Below the pieces are notes generated by a model that was not told the DNA's origin, ran no database searches, and saw only the letters and a program-made list of their open reading frames with translations. A stretch of DNA of 49,043 bases from Chitinophaga pinensis. GTDB taxonomy: Bacteria > Bacteroidota > Bacteroidia > Chitinophagales > Chitinophagaceae. The position numbers and the translations under genes were made by a program. How positions within the stretch are numbered: the stretch's first letter is position 1; each line of letters begins with the position of its first letter. The stretch lies in assembly GCA_945865295.1 (NCBI GenBank), contig CAMBDE010000007.1, forward strand, positions 1-49,043, given 5' to 3'. Positions 1-9,010 of this stretch are shown in pieces.

Positions 1-827
1 CCATTTCTCAATGCTTGATCCCAGATAAGAAGATCACCCACTGTAGAATAAATATTTCCATCTCCAACAACTTCATCCAAGGAAGTAAGATCAAATGTAT
101 TCCAATAACCATCTTTATATTTCATACCATAAACCCTTGATTTTGGTGACATTGGCATCTGCACGGTTTGAACATAGGTATTTTTAAGTCTCAGTGGTTG
201 TACGATGCGCTTATTTAATAATTCCGAATAGGTTATTCCACTAATGTTTTCCAGAAGCACTGATAAAACTGCATAGCCAGTATTACAATAGTTGAATTTT
301 TCACCTGGGACTGAATTTAAAGCTGGCTTATGTTGAGCAATGAGTCTTAATAATCTTTGATTGTCTATTGTATCATTTATTTTGAGGGTATCTTTTATCC
401 AATCAAAATATTCAATCATGCCATGTGTTTGATTAAGCAAGTGTCTTATCGTAATATTCTTATATGGGAAAGTAGGAATGTACTTGTTTACATTGTCATC
501 CACTTTCAATCGACCCTCTTGAACGTACATTAAAATTAATGAAGCGGTGAATGTTTTTGAAATGGAAGCAAGATTAAAAGCAGAGGATAAAGTAAGTTGA
601 TGACTGGTTGTGCTATCTGTAAACCCAATACTTTTTTCATAAAGCTTTACCCCATTTTGTGCAAGAAGAATATTGCCATTGAATTCATGTATTGAATGAA
701 GGCTGTCAATTGATTTGTCAAATTTTTTAATAAGTTGATCTATTGATTGCGCATGTAGCATTGTTGAAAAAACAATACCAAAAAATAGGCACAAGCACTT
801 TCTAATATAGTTGGCACTTTTATTCAT
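1..827 (-). CDS. Secreted serine hydrolase, class C beta-lactamase / penicillin-binding fold (partial)
   Basis: The reading frame runs off the left edge, so the C-terminus is missing; about 275 residues are visible. The ATG at 827 is followed by a signal peptide with a basic start (MNKSANYIRKC), a hydrophobic core and a likely cut after MLHAQ. The serine-hydrolase signature SISK (nucleophile Ser, base Lys) lies in ASISKTFTAS near residue 90. The YxN motif appears as YCNTGY near residue 180, and LLNQTHGM is also typical of the family. The third motif (KTG/HxG) would lie beyond the edge. The family includes D-Ala-D-Ala carboxypeptidases, D-aminopeptidases and esterases, so the substrate cannot be assigned. 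The neighbouring M28 peptidase is divergent. Fold assignment is firm; physiological role is unknown. Confidence 0.88.
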   Translation of the reverse strand, partial: MNKSANYIRKCLCLFFGIVFSTMLHAQSIDQLIKKFDKSIDSLHSIHEFNGNILLAQNGVKLYEKSIGFTDSTTSHQLTLSSAFNLASISKTFTASLILMYVQEGRLKVDDNVNKYIPTFPYKNITIRHLLNQTHGMIEYFDWIKDTLKINDTIDNQRLLRLIAQHKPALNSVPGEKFNYCNTGYAVLSVLLENISGITYSELLNKRIVQPLRLKNTYVQTVQMPMSPKSRVYGMKYKDGYWNTFDLTSLDEVVGDGNIYSTVGDLLIWDQALRN

Positions 828-851
828 AAAGCAGGCAATTATTCTGTTATT

Positions 852-859
852 CAAACCTA
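852..859 (-). promoter_or_regulatory. Putative -7 promoter box (TAGGTTTG) for the serine hydrolase gene
   Basis: On the minus strand the sequence TAGGTTTG matches the Bacteroidota -7 consensus TAnnTTTG and lies 25 bases before the ATG at 827. No TTG with ideal spacing is present upstream; candidate TTTG and TTG elements sit 12 and 26 bases away. This is a motif match only. Confidence 0.35.
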
Positions 860-1042
860 AGAAAAAATGGACAAAATGCCTAACCCAATTGTCCTCGATG
901 TAGATTAGTAAGCTTTTGGGTAGATTTTTAATTAGCATCATTTAGGAAGGTCAATTATGGGTTATACCAAAATGGAGGTGACCGGATAGATTAAGATAAG
1001 ATGATTACGAATGCATTGACGATTTTTTCTTATATTAGTACT

Positions 1043-2629
1043 ATGAGAACATACCAAAAACTTCGCTTTAGTTATACGGGATGTATAACTAAGTTTTTCA
1101 TCCTTATCTGTGTTTTTACAGCCAATCATGTAGCTGCACAAACAGTCATCGAGAAAATAGTACTGGAAGAAACCAAAAACTCGCAATTGCAAGTTTTGGC
1201 GCATGAGTTATTGGATGGTATTGGGCCAAGACTCGTAGGCACACCTCAAATGAAAAAAGCCAATGAATGGGCAGTCGATAAATATACCAGTTGGGGCATT
1301 ACTGCGCGCAACGAGCAGTGGGGTGAGTGGAAAGGTTGGGAGCGCGGCATCACGCATATCGACATGCTTTCTCCAAGAGTTAAAAGCTTAGAAGGAACGC
1401 AATTGTCTTGGAGTCCTTCTACAAAAGGGAAAGCGGTTAAAGCAGAAATTGTTATGATTCCTGATGTAGCTGATTCATTGGCATTTGCTAATTGGTTGCC
1501 TAATGTGAAAGGGAAGTTTGTCATGATTTCTATGAATCAACCCACAGGAAGACCCGATGATAACTGGCAACAATTTGCTACAAAGGAGTCTTTTGATAAA
1601 TTAAAAAAAGAACGCACTGAAATGACGGATGCTTGGCGTAAACGCATCAGTAAAACTGGTTTTTCATCAAGAATGCTGCCTATTATTTTAGAAAAAGCAG
1701 GTGCTTTGGGTATCTTAACCAATAACTGGTCAAGTGGCTTTGGGGTAGATAAAATATTCAACGCCTACACTACAAAAATTCCAACTGTTGATATTGCTTT
1801 GGAAGATTATGGCACTTTATATCGCTTAGTAGAATCTGGAGACAATCCTATCATTAGCATTCAAACTGATTCTAAAGATTTAGGCACTGTTCCAAATTTC
1901 AATACCATTGCCGAAATAAAAGGAACCGAAAAACCGGATGAATATGTCATGCTTTCTGCGCATTTTGATTCTTGGGATGCTGGACAAGGTGCAACCGATA
2001 ATGGCACAGGTACTTTGACAATGATGGAAGCGATGCGTATTTTAAAACTGGTTTATCCAAATCCTAAGCGTACTATTTTAGTGGGACATTGGGGTAGTGA
2101 GGAGCAAGGCTTAAACGGTTCAAGAGCATTTGTAGAAGATCATCCAGAAGTGGTTGGTAAACTACAAGCATTGTTCAATCAGGACAATGGCACAGGTAGA
2201 GTTGTCAATATTTCTGGACAAGGATTTAAATATGCGGGTGAATTTATTTCAAGATGGTTAGCTGCAGTGCCTAATAGTATGAAAGATTCTATTAAGACAA
2301 CATTTCCTGGTTCACCGGGTGGTGGTGGAAGTGACTTTGCTTCTTTTGTAGCAGTAGGTGCGCCAGGTTTTTCATTAAGTTCGTTAAACTGGTCTTATTT
2401 TAATTATACTTGGCATACGAATAGAGACACTTACGATAAAATCATTTTTGATGATTTAAAAAATAATGCAATGCTTACTGCAATATTGGTGTACATGGCT
2501 TGCGAAGACAACGCAACCTTCCCAAGAGACAAAGTAGACTTAGGAACCAATAAGATTACAGGACAACCCCTTCAATGGCCAGCGCAAGTTAAAGCAACGC
2601 GAAAAGGGCCTATTGCACCAACGAATTAA
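1043..2629 (+). CDS. Secreted M28 family metallopeptidase (carboxypeptidase Q-like)
   Basis: A zinc-dependent exopeptidase, probably periplasmic or surface-exposed. From the ATG at 1043, a basic n-region (RTYQKLR) leads into a hydrophobic stretch and a likely signal cleavage after HVAAQ. An ATG at 1001 in frame would add 14 residues in front of this signal, so 1043 is preferred. M28 metal and catalytic residues are visible: His307 in SAHFDS, Asp319 in GATDNGTG, the Glu pair 353-354 in GSEEQG, a later Asp in GGGGSDF, and His in WHTNRDTYD. A protease-associated insert is likely between about residues 140 and 260, as in carboxypeptidase Q relatives. The gene is convergent with the M1 peptidase and shares a bidirectional terminator with it. 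Exact peptide specificity is unknown. Confidence 0.92.
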   Translation: MRTYQKLRFSYTGCITKFFILICVFTANHVAAQTVIEKIVLEETKNSQLQVLAHELLDGIGPRLVGTPQMKKANEWAVDKYTSWGITARNEQWGEWKGWERGITHIDMLSPRVKSLEGTQLSWSPSTKGKAVKAEIVMIPDVADSLAFANWLPNVKGKFVMISMNQPTGRPDDNWQQFATKESFDKLKKERTEMTDAWRKRISKTGFSSRMLPIILEKAGALGILTNNWSSGFGVDKIFNAYTTKIPTVDIALEDYGTLYRLVESGDNPIISIQTDSKDLGTVPNFNTIAEIKGTEKPDEYVMLSAHFDSWDAGQGATDNGTGTLTMMEAMRILKLVYPNPKRTILVGHWGSEEQGLNGSRAFVEDHPEVVGKLQALFNQDNGTGRVVNISGQGFKYAGEFISRWLAAVPNSMKDSIKTTFPGSPGGGGSDFASFVAVGAPGFSLSSLNWSYFNYTWHTNRDTYDKIIFDDLKNNAMLTAILVYMACEDNATFPRDKVDLGTNKITGQPLQWPAQVKATRKGPIAPTN

Positions 2630-2661
2630 CAAGGATGATTCAATAGCTAACGCTATATCAT

Positions 2662-2699
2662 AAAAAAGGACTTACATTCAATTGTAAGTCCTTTTTTTT
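2662..2699. terminator. Bidirectional intrinsic terminator
   Basis: A perfect inverted repeat (AAAAAAGGACTTACA, loop TTCAAT, then its complement) ends in a T-run on either strand. It lies between the convergent M28 and M1 peptidase genes and probably serves both. Confidence 0.9.
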
Positions 2700-2716
2700 A
2701 TGCAACAAGTTTTTAG

Positions 2717-4327
2717 TTATTGCATAATCACTTTCTTTAAATAATAGCCATTTGGATCAATGATAGGAGGGTATTGGCTTGTGATTTTTAATCCTTCTTT
2801 AGTAAGTATTTTCTTTTCTATTTTATTGTTCACCATCAGATCAACAGGCAGGTCCATCACATAATTAGCTGGCGTAATTTGATATTGTTGGTATCCTATT
2901 TCTTTTACATTAAAATCTAAAGTAGAAGTTGTTCTTAAATAGAAATCAAAAAATGGTTTTAATGAATACCCAGCTGCATTCGTAAATAATTCCTCTACAT
3001 CTTTTGAGACGACAAAATTATCATAAGTGTATTGAGGATCTGTAGCTAATTTTTTTAAAGTTGGAAAGAATATTTGATCTCCAATTACATAACGCAGGCT
3101 ATGCATAAAAAATGCACCCTTTGTATAAATGTCGTTGCCTGCATAGGTTTCGTCTTCGGATAATTCTTCTCCACCTACCATTGGTTTTTTAAATTTAATA
3201 CTCTTTTTAAATGCAGCCATTTTAGCGTGATAGGCTTCTTCCCCTCCTAAATCATAGTAGGCAAGGGCTTCGGCATAAGTACCAATGCCTTCCTGTATCC
3301 ACATATGCGCCCAGTCCTTATTGGTTACTTTGTTAGCCCACCACTCATGTGCGTATTCATGAAACAAGTTATCGGAATAGGCATGACCTCCTATAGTACG
3401 GTATTCAAACTTATTGTTAAAGGTAATCATGGTTTGATGCTCCATCCCTGAATTAGGTACTTCTGCTATGCCAATTTTTTCCTTATACCAAGGGTACTCC
3501 CCAAAATATTTTTCTAAAATTTTTGAATCTCTAATTTTAGTTTCAATTAATTTTTTTGCATGCATCGTATCTTCTTCCAATACATAAAATTCAATTGGAA
3601 CGATATTACCATTGATGGTGGTATAAGTATCTTTTGCCACTTTATATTTACCAATATTGAATACCACACAATAGTTACTAATGGTATAATTGGTTTTCCA
3701 GAAATAGGTTGCTTTATTATTTTTGATAGTTGTTTTTTGTAATAATCCAGGACCAGCTACGACTAAACCCTTAGGCACGGTAATATGCATATCAACGCCT
3801 TCATTAGGCTCGTCACTTGGGTGATCCTTGCAGGGGAAATACATTCTGCCCCCTTCTTTTTGAATATTAATTGAAACCCAATCGTTGCCTATGCTGTCTT
3901 TTGCCCATGTAAATCCTCCTAACCAAGGCGGCCTCACTGCAACTGGTGGAGCGCCTCCGTAATGAATAGCTACCAATTGCTTACCTACATTGAAGCCAGC
4001 ATTAGAAGTAATAAATATTTTATCATCCATTTGTTCGAAACGAACTTCCTTTTTATTGACCAATACTTTTGTCACTTTTAATAAGTGCACCAAGTCCAAT
4101 AAAATAGTATCAGTTTGCTTAGATAAATTGAGGGTGACAATGGTGTTTCCCTGAATCGTTCTTTGCTCAATATTGACATCCAAGTTGATATCGTAGTGTC
4201 TAATATCCATAATGGCCTGAAGCGGCTTAAGCTTTCCTCCAGAGGATAAATAACTAAGATCCAAACTGTTTTGCGCGAACAGGGCATTTGTAAAAAGAAT
4301 ACAAAACAAGGCAATAATATTTTTCAT
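2717..4327 (-). CDS. Secreted M1 family aminopeptidase (gluzincin)
   Basis: A zinc aminopeptidase that removes N-terminal residues from peptides. It has a clear signal peptide (MKNIIALFCILFTNALFAQ). The HExxH-18-E site is complete: His323, Glu324, His327 and Glu346, within HEYAHEWW and QEGIGTYAE. The exopeptidase substrate-binding motif usually written GAMEN appears here as SGMEHQ near residues 293-298, with His in place of Asn. At 536 residues it is much shorter than the roughly 850-900-residue PepN/ERAP proteins. It holds the N-terminal beta-sandwich and catalytic domain but lacks the long helical C-terminal domain, as in other short bacterial M1 members. It probably works with the neighbouring M28 peptidase in periplasmic peptide breakdown. 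Family is certain; substrate is not. Confidence 0.92.
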   Translation of the reverse strand: MKNIIALFCILFTNALFAQNSLDLSYLSSGGKLKPLQAIMDIRHYDINLDVNIEQRTIQGNTIVTLNLSKQTDTILLDLVHLLKVTKVLVNKKEVRFEQMDDKIFITSNAGFNVGKQLVAIHYGGAPPVAVRPPWLGGFTWAKDSIGNDWVSINIQKEGGRMYFPCKDHPSDEPNEGVDMHITVPKGLVVAGPGLLQKTTIKNNKATYFWKTNYTISNYCVVFNIGKYKVAKDTYTTINGNIVPIEFYVLEEDTMHAKKLIETKIRDSKILEKYFGEYPWYKEKIGIAEVPNSGMEHQTMITFNNKFEYRTIGGHAYSDNLFHEYAHEWWANKVTNKDWAHMWIQEGIGTYAEALAYYDLGGEEAYHAKMAAFKKSIKFKKPMVGGEELSEDETYAGNDIYTKGAFFMHSLRYVIGDQIFFPTLKKLATDPQYTYDNFVVSKDVEELFTNAAGYSLKPFFDFYLRTTSTLDFNVKEIGYQQYQITPANYVMDLPVDLMVNNKIEKKILTKEGLKITSQYPPIIDPNGYYLKKVIMQ

Positions 4328-4413
4328 AGTTGTAATGTTGTTTCTAAATCTAATTCATTTATAGCAACTCGCAAATTCTTACTATATTTAAATACCTATT
4401 TTTAAGGTCATTT

Positions 4414-5325
4414 ATGATAACAAAAATCAAAAAGTACGCATTCACTGCAATCCTATTTATAGGGACTTTTGGCCTTTTAAATGCCCAAAATACAGAAACC
4501 AAATTAGTGTTATTAGGAACGGGCAGCCCCTTCGCAGATCCTACTAAATCTGGCCCTTCATTGGCAATTGTGGTTAATAATACCTCCTATATAGTGGACG
4601 CTGGTCCGGGTGTGGTAAGAAGGGCAGCGCAAGCAAAAGAACTTGGGTTTCCATCATTGGAGGCGGCACAATTAAAAACGGTATTCATTACACATTTACA
4701 TTCCGATCATACCATAGGTTTGGTCGATATCATCTTAACGCCTGCTGTTTTAGATCGCAATGCACCTATCAGTATTTATGGACCTGTGGGCATAAAAAAA
4801 ATGACAGCTGATTTAATGCGTGCTTATAAAGAAGATATAGCCATCAGAATCAATGGGTTGGAAAAAGGAGATGCGATTGCTTATCAAGTGTATACAAATG
4901 AAATCAAGGAAGGGCAGATTTATAAGGATAGTAATTTAACAGTAACTGCATTTAAGGTGCAACATGGTCAATGGGATCATGCATTTGGCTTTGTGTTTCA
5001 AACAAAAGATAAAAAAATTGTGATCTCTGGTGATTGCACTTATAGTGAAAACTTAATAAAATTTGCAAAGGATTGTGATATTTTAGTACACGAAGTGTAT
5101 TCCGATGCTGGATTAAAAAAACGTACGCAAAGATGGCAGGATTATCATTCCACATTCCATACTTCTACTTACCAATTAGCCGATATTGCCAATCAAGTAA
5201 AGCCAAAACTACTTGTTCTGAATCATCAACTAACTTTTGGTACCAGCTTGCAAAGTTTGTTGGATGAGGTGCAGTCTAAGTATAAAGGCGTCGTAGTAAA
5301 TGGGTCGGATTTGGATATATTTTAA
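4414..5325 (+). CDS. Exported metallo-beta-lactamase-fold hydrolase, RNase Z-like
   Basis: The protein opens with a signal peptide (MITKIKKYAF...GLLNAQ), so it acts outside the cytoplasm even though its fold resembles RNase Z/arylsulfatase-type enzymes. The metal site is complete: THLHSDH (His94, His96, Asp98, His99), His184, Asp207 in SGDCTY, and His271 in LNHQ. The GTGSP motif near residue 35 is typical of the RNase Z/AtsA branch. Because of the signal peptide, tRNA 3' processing is unlikely; a phosphodiesterase or ester hydrolase role is more plausible. It is divergent from the M1 peptidase gene. Only 66 bases separate it from the dioxygenase gene downstream, which may be co-transcribed. 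Confidence 0.88.
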   Translation: MITKIKKYAFTAILFIGTFGLLNAQNTETKLVLLGTGSPFADPTKSGPSLAIVVNNTSYIVDAGPGVVRRAAQAKELGFPSLEAAQLKTVFITHLHSDHTIGLVDIILTPAVLDRNAPISIYGPVGIKKMTADLMRAYKEDIAIRINGLEKGDAIAYQVYTNEIKEGQIYKDSNLTVTAFKVQHGQWDHAFGFVFQTKDKKIVISGDCTYSENLIKFAKDCDILVHEVYSDAGLKKRTQRWQDYHSTFHTSTYQLADIANQVKPKLLVLNHQLTFGTSLQSLLDEVQSKYKGVVVNGSDLDIF

Positions 5326-5391
5326 TACATTCCTTTTCCAAAAAATTTCTTAATTTGAGCGTCACCTACATTCAATTTTAAATAAAAAATT

Positions 5392-6816
5392 ATGTCTATT
5401 TTATCCAATTACAGTGATGGTTTTTTTGATGTGAGTGCAGCGCATGGCTTTCTTCCAGTAAAAGCGCCGATGGTAAAATTGCCTAGTAATTATGCGGACT
5501 TGCAAGCTGTATTGGATAATATGCCTGTTGTGTTAAATGAAACTGAGTTTGGGTATTTAAATACGGAAGATGGTATTGTCGCGCCTACTTTAGCGATTCA
5601 AAATCATTTGGCTGCCGTTGAAAAAGAGGAGGACATTTTTGTTTTACAAGCCTTATTTAGATCCTATAGTTTTTTAGCTTCTGCTTATTTATTAGAACCT
5701 TCCTTTCAACAATTTAGAAAAGACGGGAAGTACGGAAAAGCAAGAAATTTTTTACCTGCAAATATTGCACAGCCTTTTTGTAAAGTAGCTGATAAGTTAA
5801 ATGTGTTTGCTTGGCTAGATTATCATTATGCCTATTCATTAGGTAATTATCAAAAGCTAGACGAAGCTGGCGACTTGAATTGGGAAAATATTACCATGTG
5901 TAACCGTTTTTCGGGACAGCCCGATGAGGTTGGTTTTATTATGTTGCATGTAGATATCAATCGATTTTCTGCCAACCTAGTTGGGACTGTGATGCAGACT
6001 ATTCAGGCATTGGATGGTGGAGCAAAATCAGTTGGCGATTTGCTAGAAAAGAATTGGTCCACGATGAAACAAATGAATGAGCGCAGAAAAGAGATGTGGA
6101 AGGCTTCAAGATGGCAACGATACAATGATTTTAGAATTTTTATAATGGGTGTTAAAGGTAATACCGAATTATTTGGCGATGGCGTAGTGTATGAAAATGT
6201 ATGGGATGAGCCAAAAGCTTTTAGAGGACAAACGGGGGCCCAGGATGACATTATCCCAATGCAAGATATTTTTTCTGGGGTCATTTTTTATTACCCTCAA
6301 AATGAACTCACAAAATACTTACTAGACCTTAGACTGTACCGCCCAACCTGTGTACAAGACTTTTTCAAAGACCTTGAAAATTCAATGAAGACACTACATC
6401 CAAAAGGCTTGATGGGTAAATTAGTAGAAAACAAAGATGTCACTGGGCTTTGTTATTTATTAGGGATTTTAGAAGAGATCTATCATTTCAGAAATGGACA
6501 TTGGCAGTTTGTTCAAAAATACATCATGGCCAATACGAAGTATGCTATGGCGACTGGAGGCACACCAATTACATCTTGGATTCCAAATCAAATCTTATCT
6601 GTCATTCGTCAGATGGAAGATGTAGTAACCGCTATCAATGAAATTGGAAAATCGGATCAAGAAGAGGCCAATGCTATTTTTGAGCATAATGTTAAATTAT
6701 TGCCTACCAAAAAAGGGTTGATCAATGGACAACTTGAGCTAATTCATAAAAACGACTTTTCTGCAGAAGCAGTATTTGCTTTGAATCAAAAGTTCGGCTA
6801 TGATGACACTAAGTAA
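5392..6816 (+). CDS. Indoleamine 2,3-dioxygenase family haem protein
   Basis: This resembles indoleamine 2,3-dioxygenase (IDO), the haem enzyme that opens the indole ring of L-tryptophan to N-formylkynurenine. The evidence is line-up with remembered human IDO1: ARNFLPANIAQPFC matches its VRKVLPRNIAVPYC. GVKGNTELFGDGVVYENVW matches its GWKGNPQLSDGLVYEGFW. GQTGAQDDI stands where IDO1 has GGSAGQSSV. The proximal haem ligand is probably His370 in FRNGHWQFVQKYI, and ATGGTPIT near residue 387 matches the GTGGT active-site loop. Arg248 aligns with IDO1 Arg231, which contacts substrate. There is no signal peptide, so it is cytoplasmic. At 474 residues it is longer than IDO1 (about 400). No other kynurenine-pathway gene is in the window, so the true substrate is open. 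Confidence 0.82.
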   Translation: MSILSNYSDGFFDVSAAHGFLPVKAPMVKLPSNYADLQAVLDNMPVVLNETEFGYLNTEDGIVAPTLAIQNHLAAVEKEEDIFVLQALFRSYSFLASAYLLEPSFQQFRKDGKYGKARNFLPANIAQPFCKVADKLNVFAWLDYHYAYSLGNYQKLDEAGDLNWENITMCNRFSGQPDEVGFIMLHVDINRFSANLVGTVMQTIQALDGGAKSVGDLLEKNWSTMKQMNERRKEMWKASRWQRYNDFRIFIMGVKGNTELFGDGVVYENVWDEPKAFRGQTGAQDDIIPMQDIFSGVIFYYPQNELTKYLLDLRLYRPTCVQDFFKDLENSMKTLHPKGLMGKLVENKDVTGLCYLLGILEEIYHFRNGHWQFVQKYIMANTKYAMATGGTPITSWIPNQILSVIRQMEDVVTAINEIGKSDQEEANAIFEHNVKLLPTKKGLINGQLELIHKNDFSAEAVFALNQKFGYDDTK

Positions 6817-6821
6817 TATAA

Positions 6822-8129
6822 TTACTTTTCAAATTCAATAAAATGCTCTGAGGCATATTCGTCGTCGCCTGGTTTTATTCTTTTAACAAAAAAACGTGCA
6901 CGCTTTCCAAGTTTTACAGAAGTGTATCTTTCTTTGATATCATTCGGGTCATTTAATGGTTGTAAGGAAGGGTACCATAAAATATATCCTGGTTTCTGAA
7001 AAACCAATTCAGGTTTTGACCAATCTTGGCTATTGTTTCCAGCACCTAAGTCTTTATGTTTATTAAAGGAGATATAGATTTTATCTCCTTGCCATGACTT
7101 TCCTTCCACTTTACCCATCATCATCACCCAACAATTCAAATAAGTATTCCAACTAACCGATGGTCCCCAATGAAATCCACCTGTTGGTGATGAAGCCCCA
7201 CCGCCACCTTCATTGATTGGAATTTGTAATGATCGAACTGGCACTCCATAACTATCATAAGCAATAGAGAAAGATTTGCCATCCCATCTTTTTGCTTTTC
7301 CAACTGGGTTGTCTAAATCTTTCAAAGCGATACGTGCGATACTTATACATTGACCACTCCACTCTTTTTGTACCTTATAAGTTTTTTCATCATACACGCC
7401 AGGATAACCATACTCTCCATAAAATAAATATAAATAGTCCCCACTCGCAACTGCAGACGGGTCGCCTACACCACCCGCAAATGTATTTGAAGTATTAAAT
7501 GGTTTTCGAATCATCCTTGGATCATAATCCTCAATAAAAATGCCTCTGTTATCCCAGCTTTTACCACCATCTACCGACTTCATCACGCCAATTCTGCAAA
7601 CAGCTGCAGGACTTTCTGGACCAGTTAAACCCTGCGGCCAACGTATATTTTTATATCCTTCTTTGTTAATATAATCGTATGGCAAAGTGCTAGGATAATT
7701 TTCGTTATGATAAATTCCATACAATGTTTTACCACTCATATCTTTTGAATCTTGGTAAACAGTTTCAAACCATACAGCCCCATGCAATCCTTTCTGGCCT
7801 ATTGGTACGTTGCTTGGCATCTTAGGATTGAAAAACTTACTAGCAGGATTTTTAAAAACAACTTCTGCATTTTCTCCATCTGAATACTTTAAATCTTTCG
7901 CGTAACCCCATAATGGGTCTTCGCCATATTTGCCAGGGAAGATTCTAAAGGTATCGCCTATCCAAACTTCTGCCATATTACAATCCACAAAAGAATTGAA
8001 TGTAATTTTTGGTGCAGGGATTAACCTAAACTTTGGCCTCGTATCCGCATTTTGACTTGTATTCAACTTAGATGGAGATAAAAGTCCTATAAAGAAGGTG
8101 AACCAAGAAAATAAAATTAAAAATTGCAT
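6822..8129 (-). CDS. Secreted protein of unknown function, beta-propeller-like (sialidase/DUF4185-like)
   Basis: The protein starts with a hydrophobic export signal (MQFLILFSWFTFFIGLLS). The mature part is rich in Trp, Gly and Tyr and contains an Asp-box-like segment, SVDGGKSWDNRG, near residue 190. VGDPSAVASGDYLYLFYGEYG suggests a glycoside-hydrolase or sialidase-type beta-propeller, and GGFHWGPSVSWNTY looks like another blade. I recall similar layouts in DUF4185 and family 43-like proteins but cannot fix the family. Carbohydrate binding or hydrolysis at the cell surface is an inference. It is convergent with the IDO-like gene, with only 5 bases between the stops and no obvious terminator. 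Confidence 0.7.
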   Translation of the reverse strand: MQFLILFSWFTFFIGLLSPSKLNTSQNADTRPKFRLIPAPKITFNSFVDCNMAEVWIGDTFRIFPGKYGEDPLWGYAKDLKYSDGENAEVVFKNPASKFFNPKMPSNVPIGQKGLHGAVWFETVYQDSKDMSGKTLYGIYHNENYPSTLPYDYINKEGYKNIRWPQGLTGPESPAAVCRIGVMKSVDGGKSWDNRGIFIEDYDPRMIRKPFNTSNTFAGGVGDPSAVASGDYLYLFYGEYGYPGVYDEKTYKVQKEWSGQCISIARIALKDLDNPVGKAKRWDGKSFSIAYDSYGVPVRSLQIPINEGGGGASSPTGGFHWGPSVSWNTYLNCWVMMMGKVEGKSWQGDKIYISFNKHKDLGAGNNSQDWSKPELVFQKPGYILWYPSLQPLNDPNDIKERYTSVKLGKRARFFVKRIKPGDDEYASEHFIEFEK

Positions 8130-8290
8130 TTTATTTCAATTTATTGTTGATCTATTAGTTGATATAAATTTAAGCAAAATAGTAAAATCCACAAACACTA
8201 GTTTAAGCACTAGATTCTGCTAATTATATCCCAGCTATGACGTAGAATATCCAATTTAGGGTTTTATTTCATTATCCTGCAGATCCAACT

Positions 8291-8298
8291 TATCTTTG
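8291..8298 (+). promoter_or_regulatory. Putative -7 box (TATCTTTG) for terC
   Basis: TATCTTTG matches TAnnTTTG exactly and ends 18 bases before the terC ATG. No convincing TTG -33 element is seen. The same octamer occurs upstream of secA. Confidence 0.4.
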
Positions 8299-8316
8299 TA
8301 TTACTAATATACAGTT

Positions 8317-9006
8317 ATGCTAGATGCAATCATTCCATTAATCTCCTTAATTTCTTTAGAAGTTATTTTAGGTATAGACAATGTAATTTTCATTTCCATT
8401 CTATCCGATAAATTACCAGATAGTCAAAGAAATAAATTAAGGTATTGGGGATTAGGCTTAGCCATGGTCATGCGATTGATTTTGTTAACCTTGATTTCTT
8501 ATATTTTAAAATTAGATCAAAATTTATTTACCTTATTTGAGATCAAATTTTCAGGTAAAGGATTGATCTTAATTGCAGGAGGTCTTTTTTTAATTTACAA
8601 AAGTACAGTGGAGATTTACCACAAAACAGAATTAGCAAATCAAACTGGTGAACCCAAGGTTTCTAAAACCAGTAGCTTTAAAAGACTTTTATTAGAGGTC
8701 ATTTTATTAGATCTAGTTTTTTCAATTGACTCCATCATTACAGCCATTGGTATGGCACAGGAACTTTGGGTGATGTATACATCTGTGATAGTGGCTGTGG
8801 TGATCATGATTTTTGCTTCACAGCCAATTAGCTTTTTCATTAAAAAACATCCTTCCTTTAAAATATTAGCATTAAGCTTTTTGATGATGATTGGATTGTC
8901 ATTGATTGCAGAAGGCTTTCATCTGTCAATACCTAAAGGCTATATTTATTTTTCAATGGCATTTGCTTTTGTAGTTGATATCATTCAAATGAAGACGGTA
9001 AAGTAA
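8317..9006 (+). CDS. TerC family integral membrane protein
   Basis: About seven hydrophobic segments fill this 229-residue protein, the usual TerC size. The two family signature helices with acidic residues are present: SLEVILGIDNVIFISIL at the N-terminus and DLVFSIDSIITAIGMAQE near residue 135. TerC proteins were named for tellurite resistance; family members are now linked to metal export (manganese) and metalation of exported enzymes. Neither role can be confirmed here. The stop is 4 bases before the radical SAM gene, so the two are almost certainly translated from one mRNA. No other ter genes are nearby. Confidence 0.92.
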   Translation: MLDAIIPLISLISLEVILGIDNVIFISILSDKLPDSQRNKLRYWGLGLAMVMRLILLTLISYILKLDQNLFTLFEIKFSGKGLILIAGGLFLIYKSTVEIYHKTELANQTGEPKVSKTSSFKRLLLEVILLDLVFSIDSIITAIGMAQELWVMYTSVIVAVVIMIFASQPISFFIKKHPSFKILALSFLMMIGLSLIAEGFHLSIPKGYIYFSMAFAFVVDIIQMKTVK

Positions 9007-9010
9007 GCAT

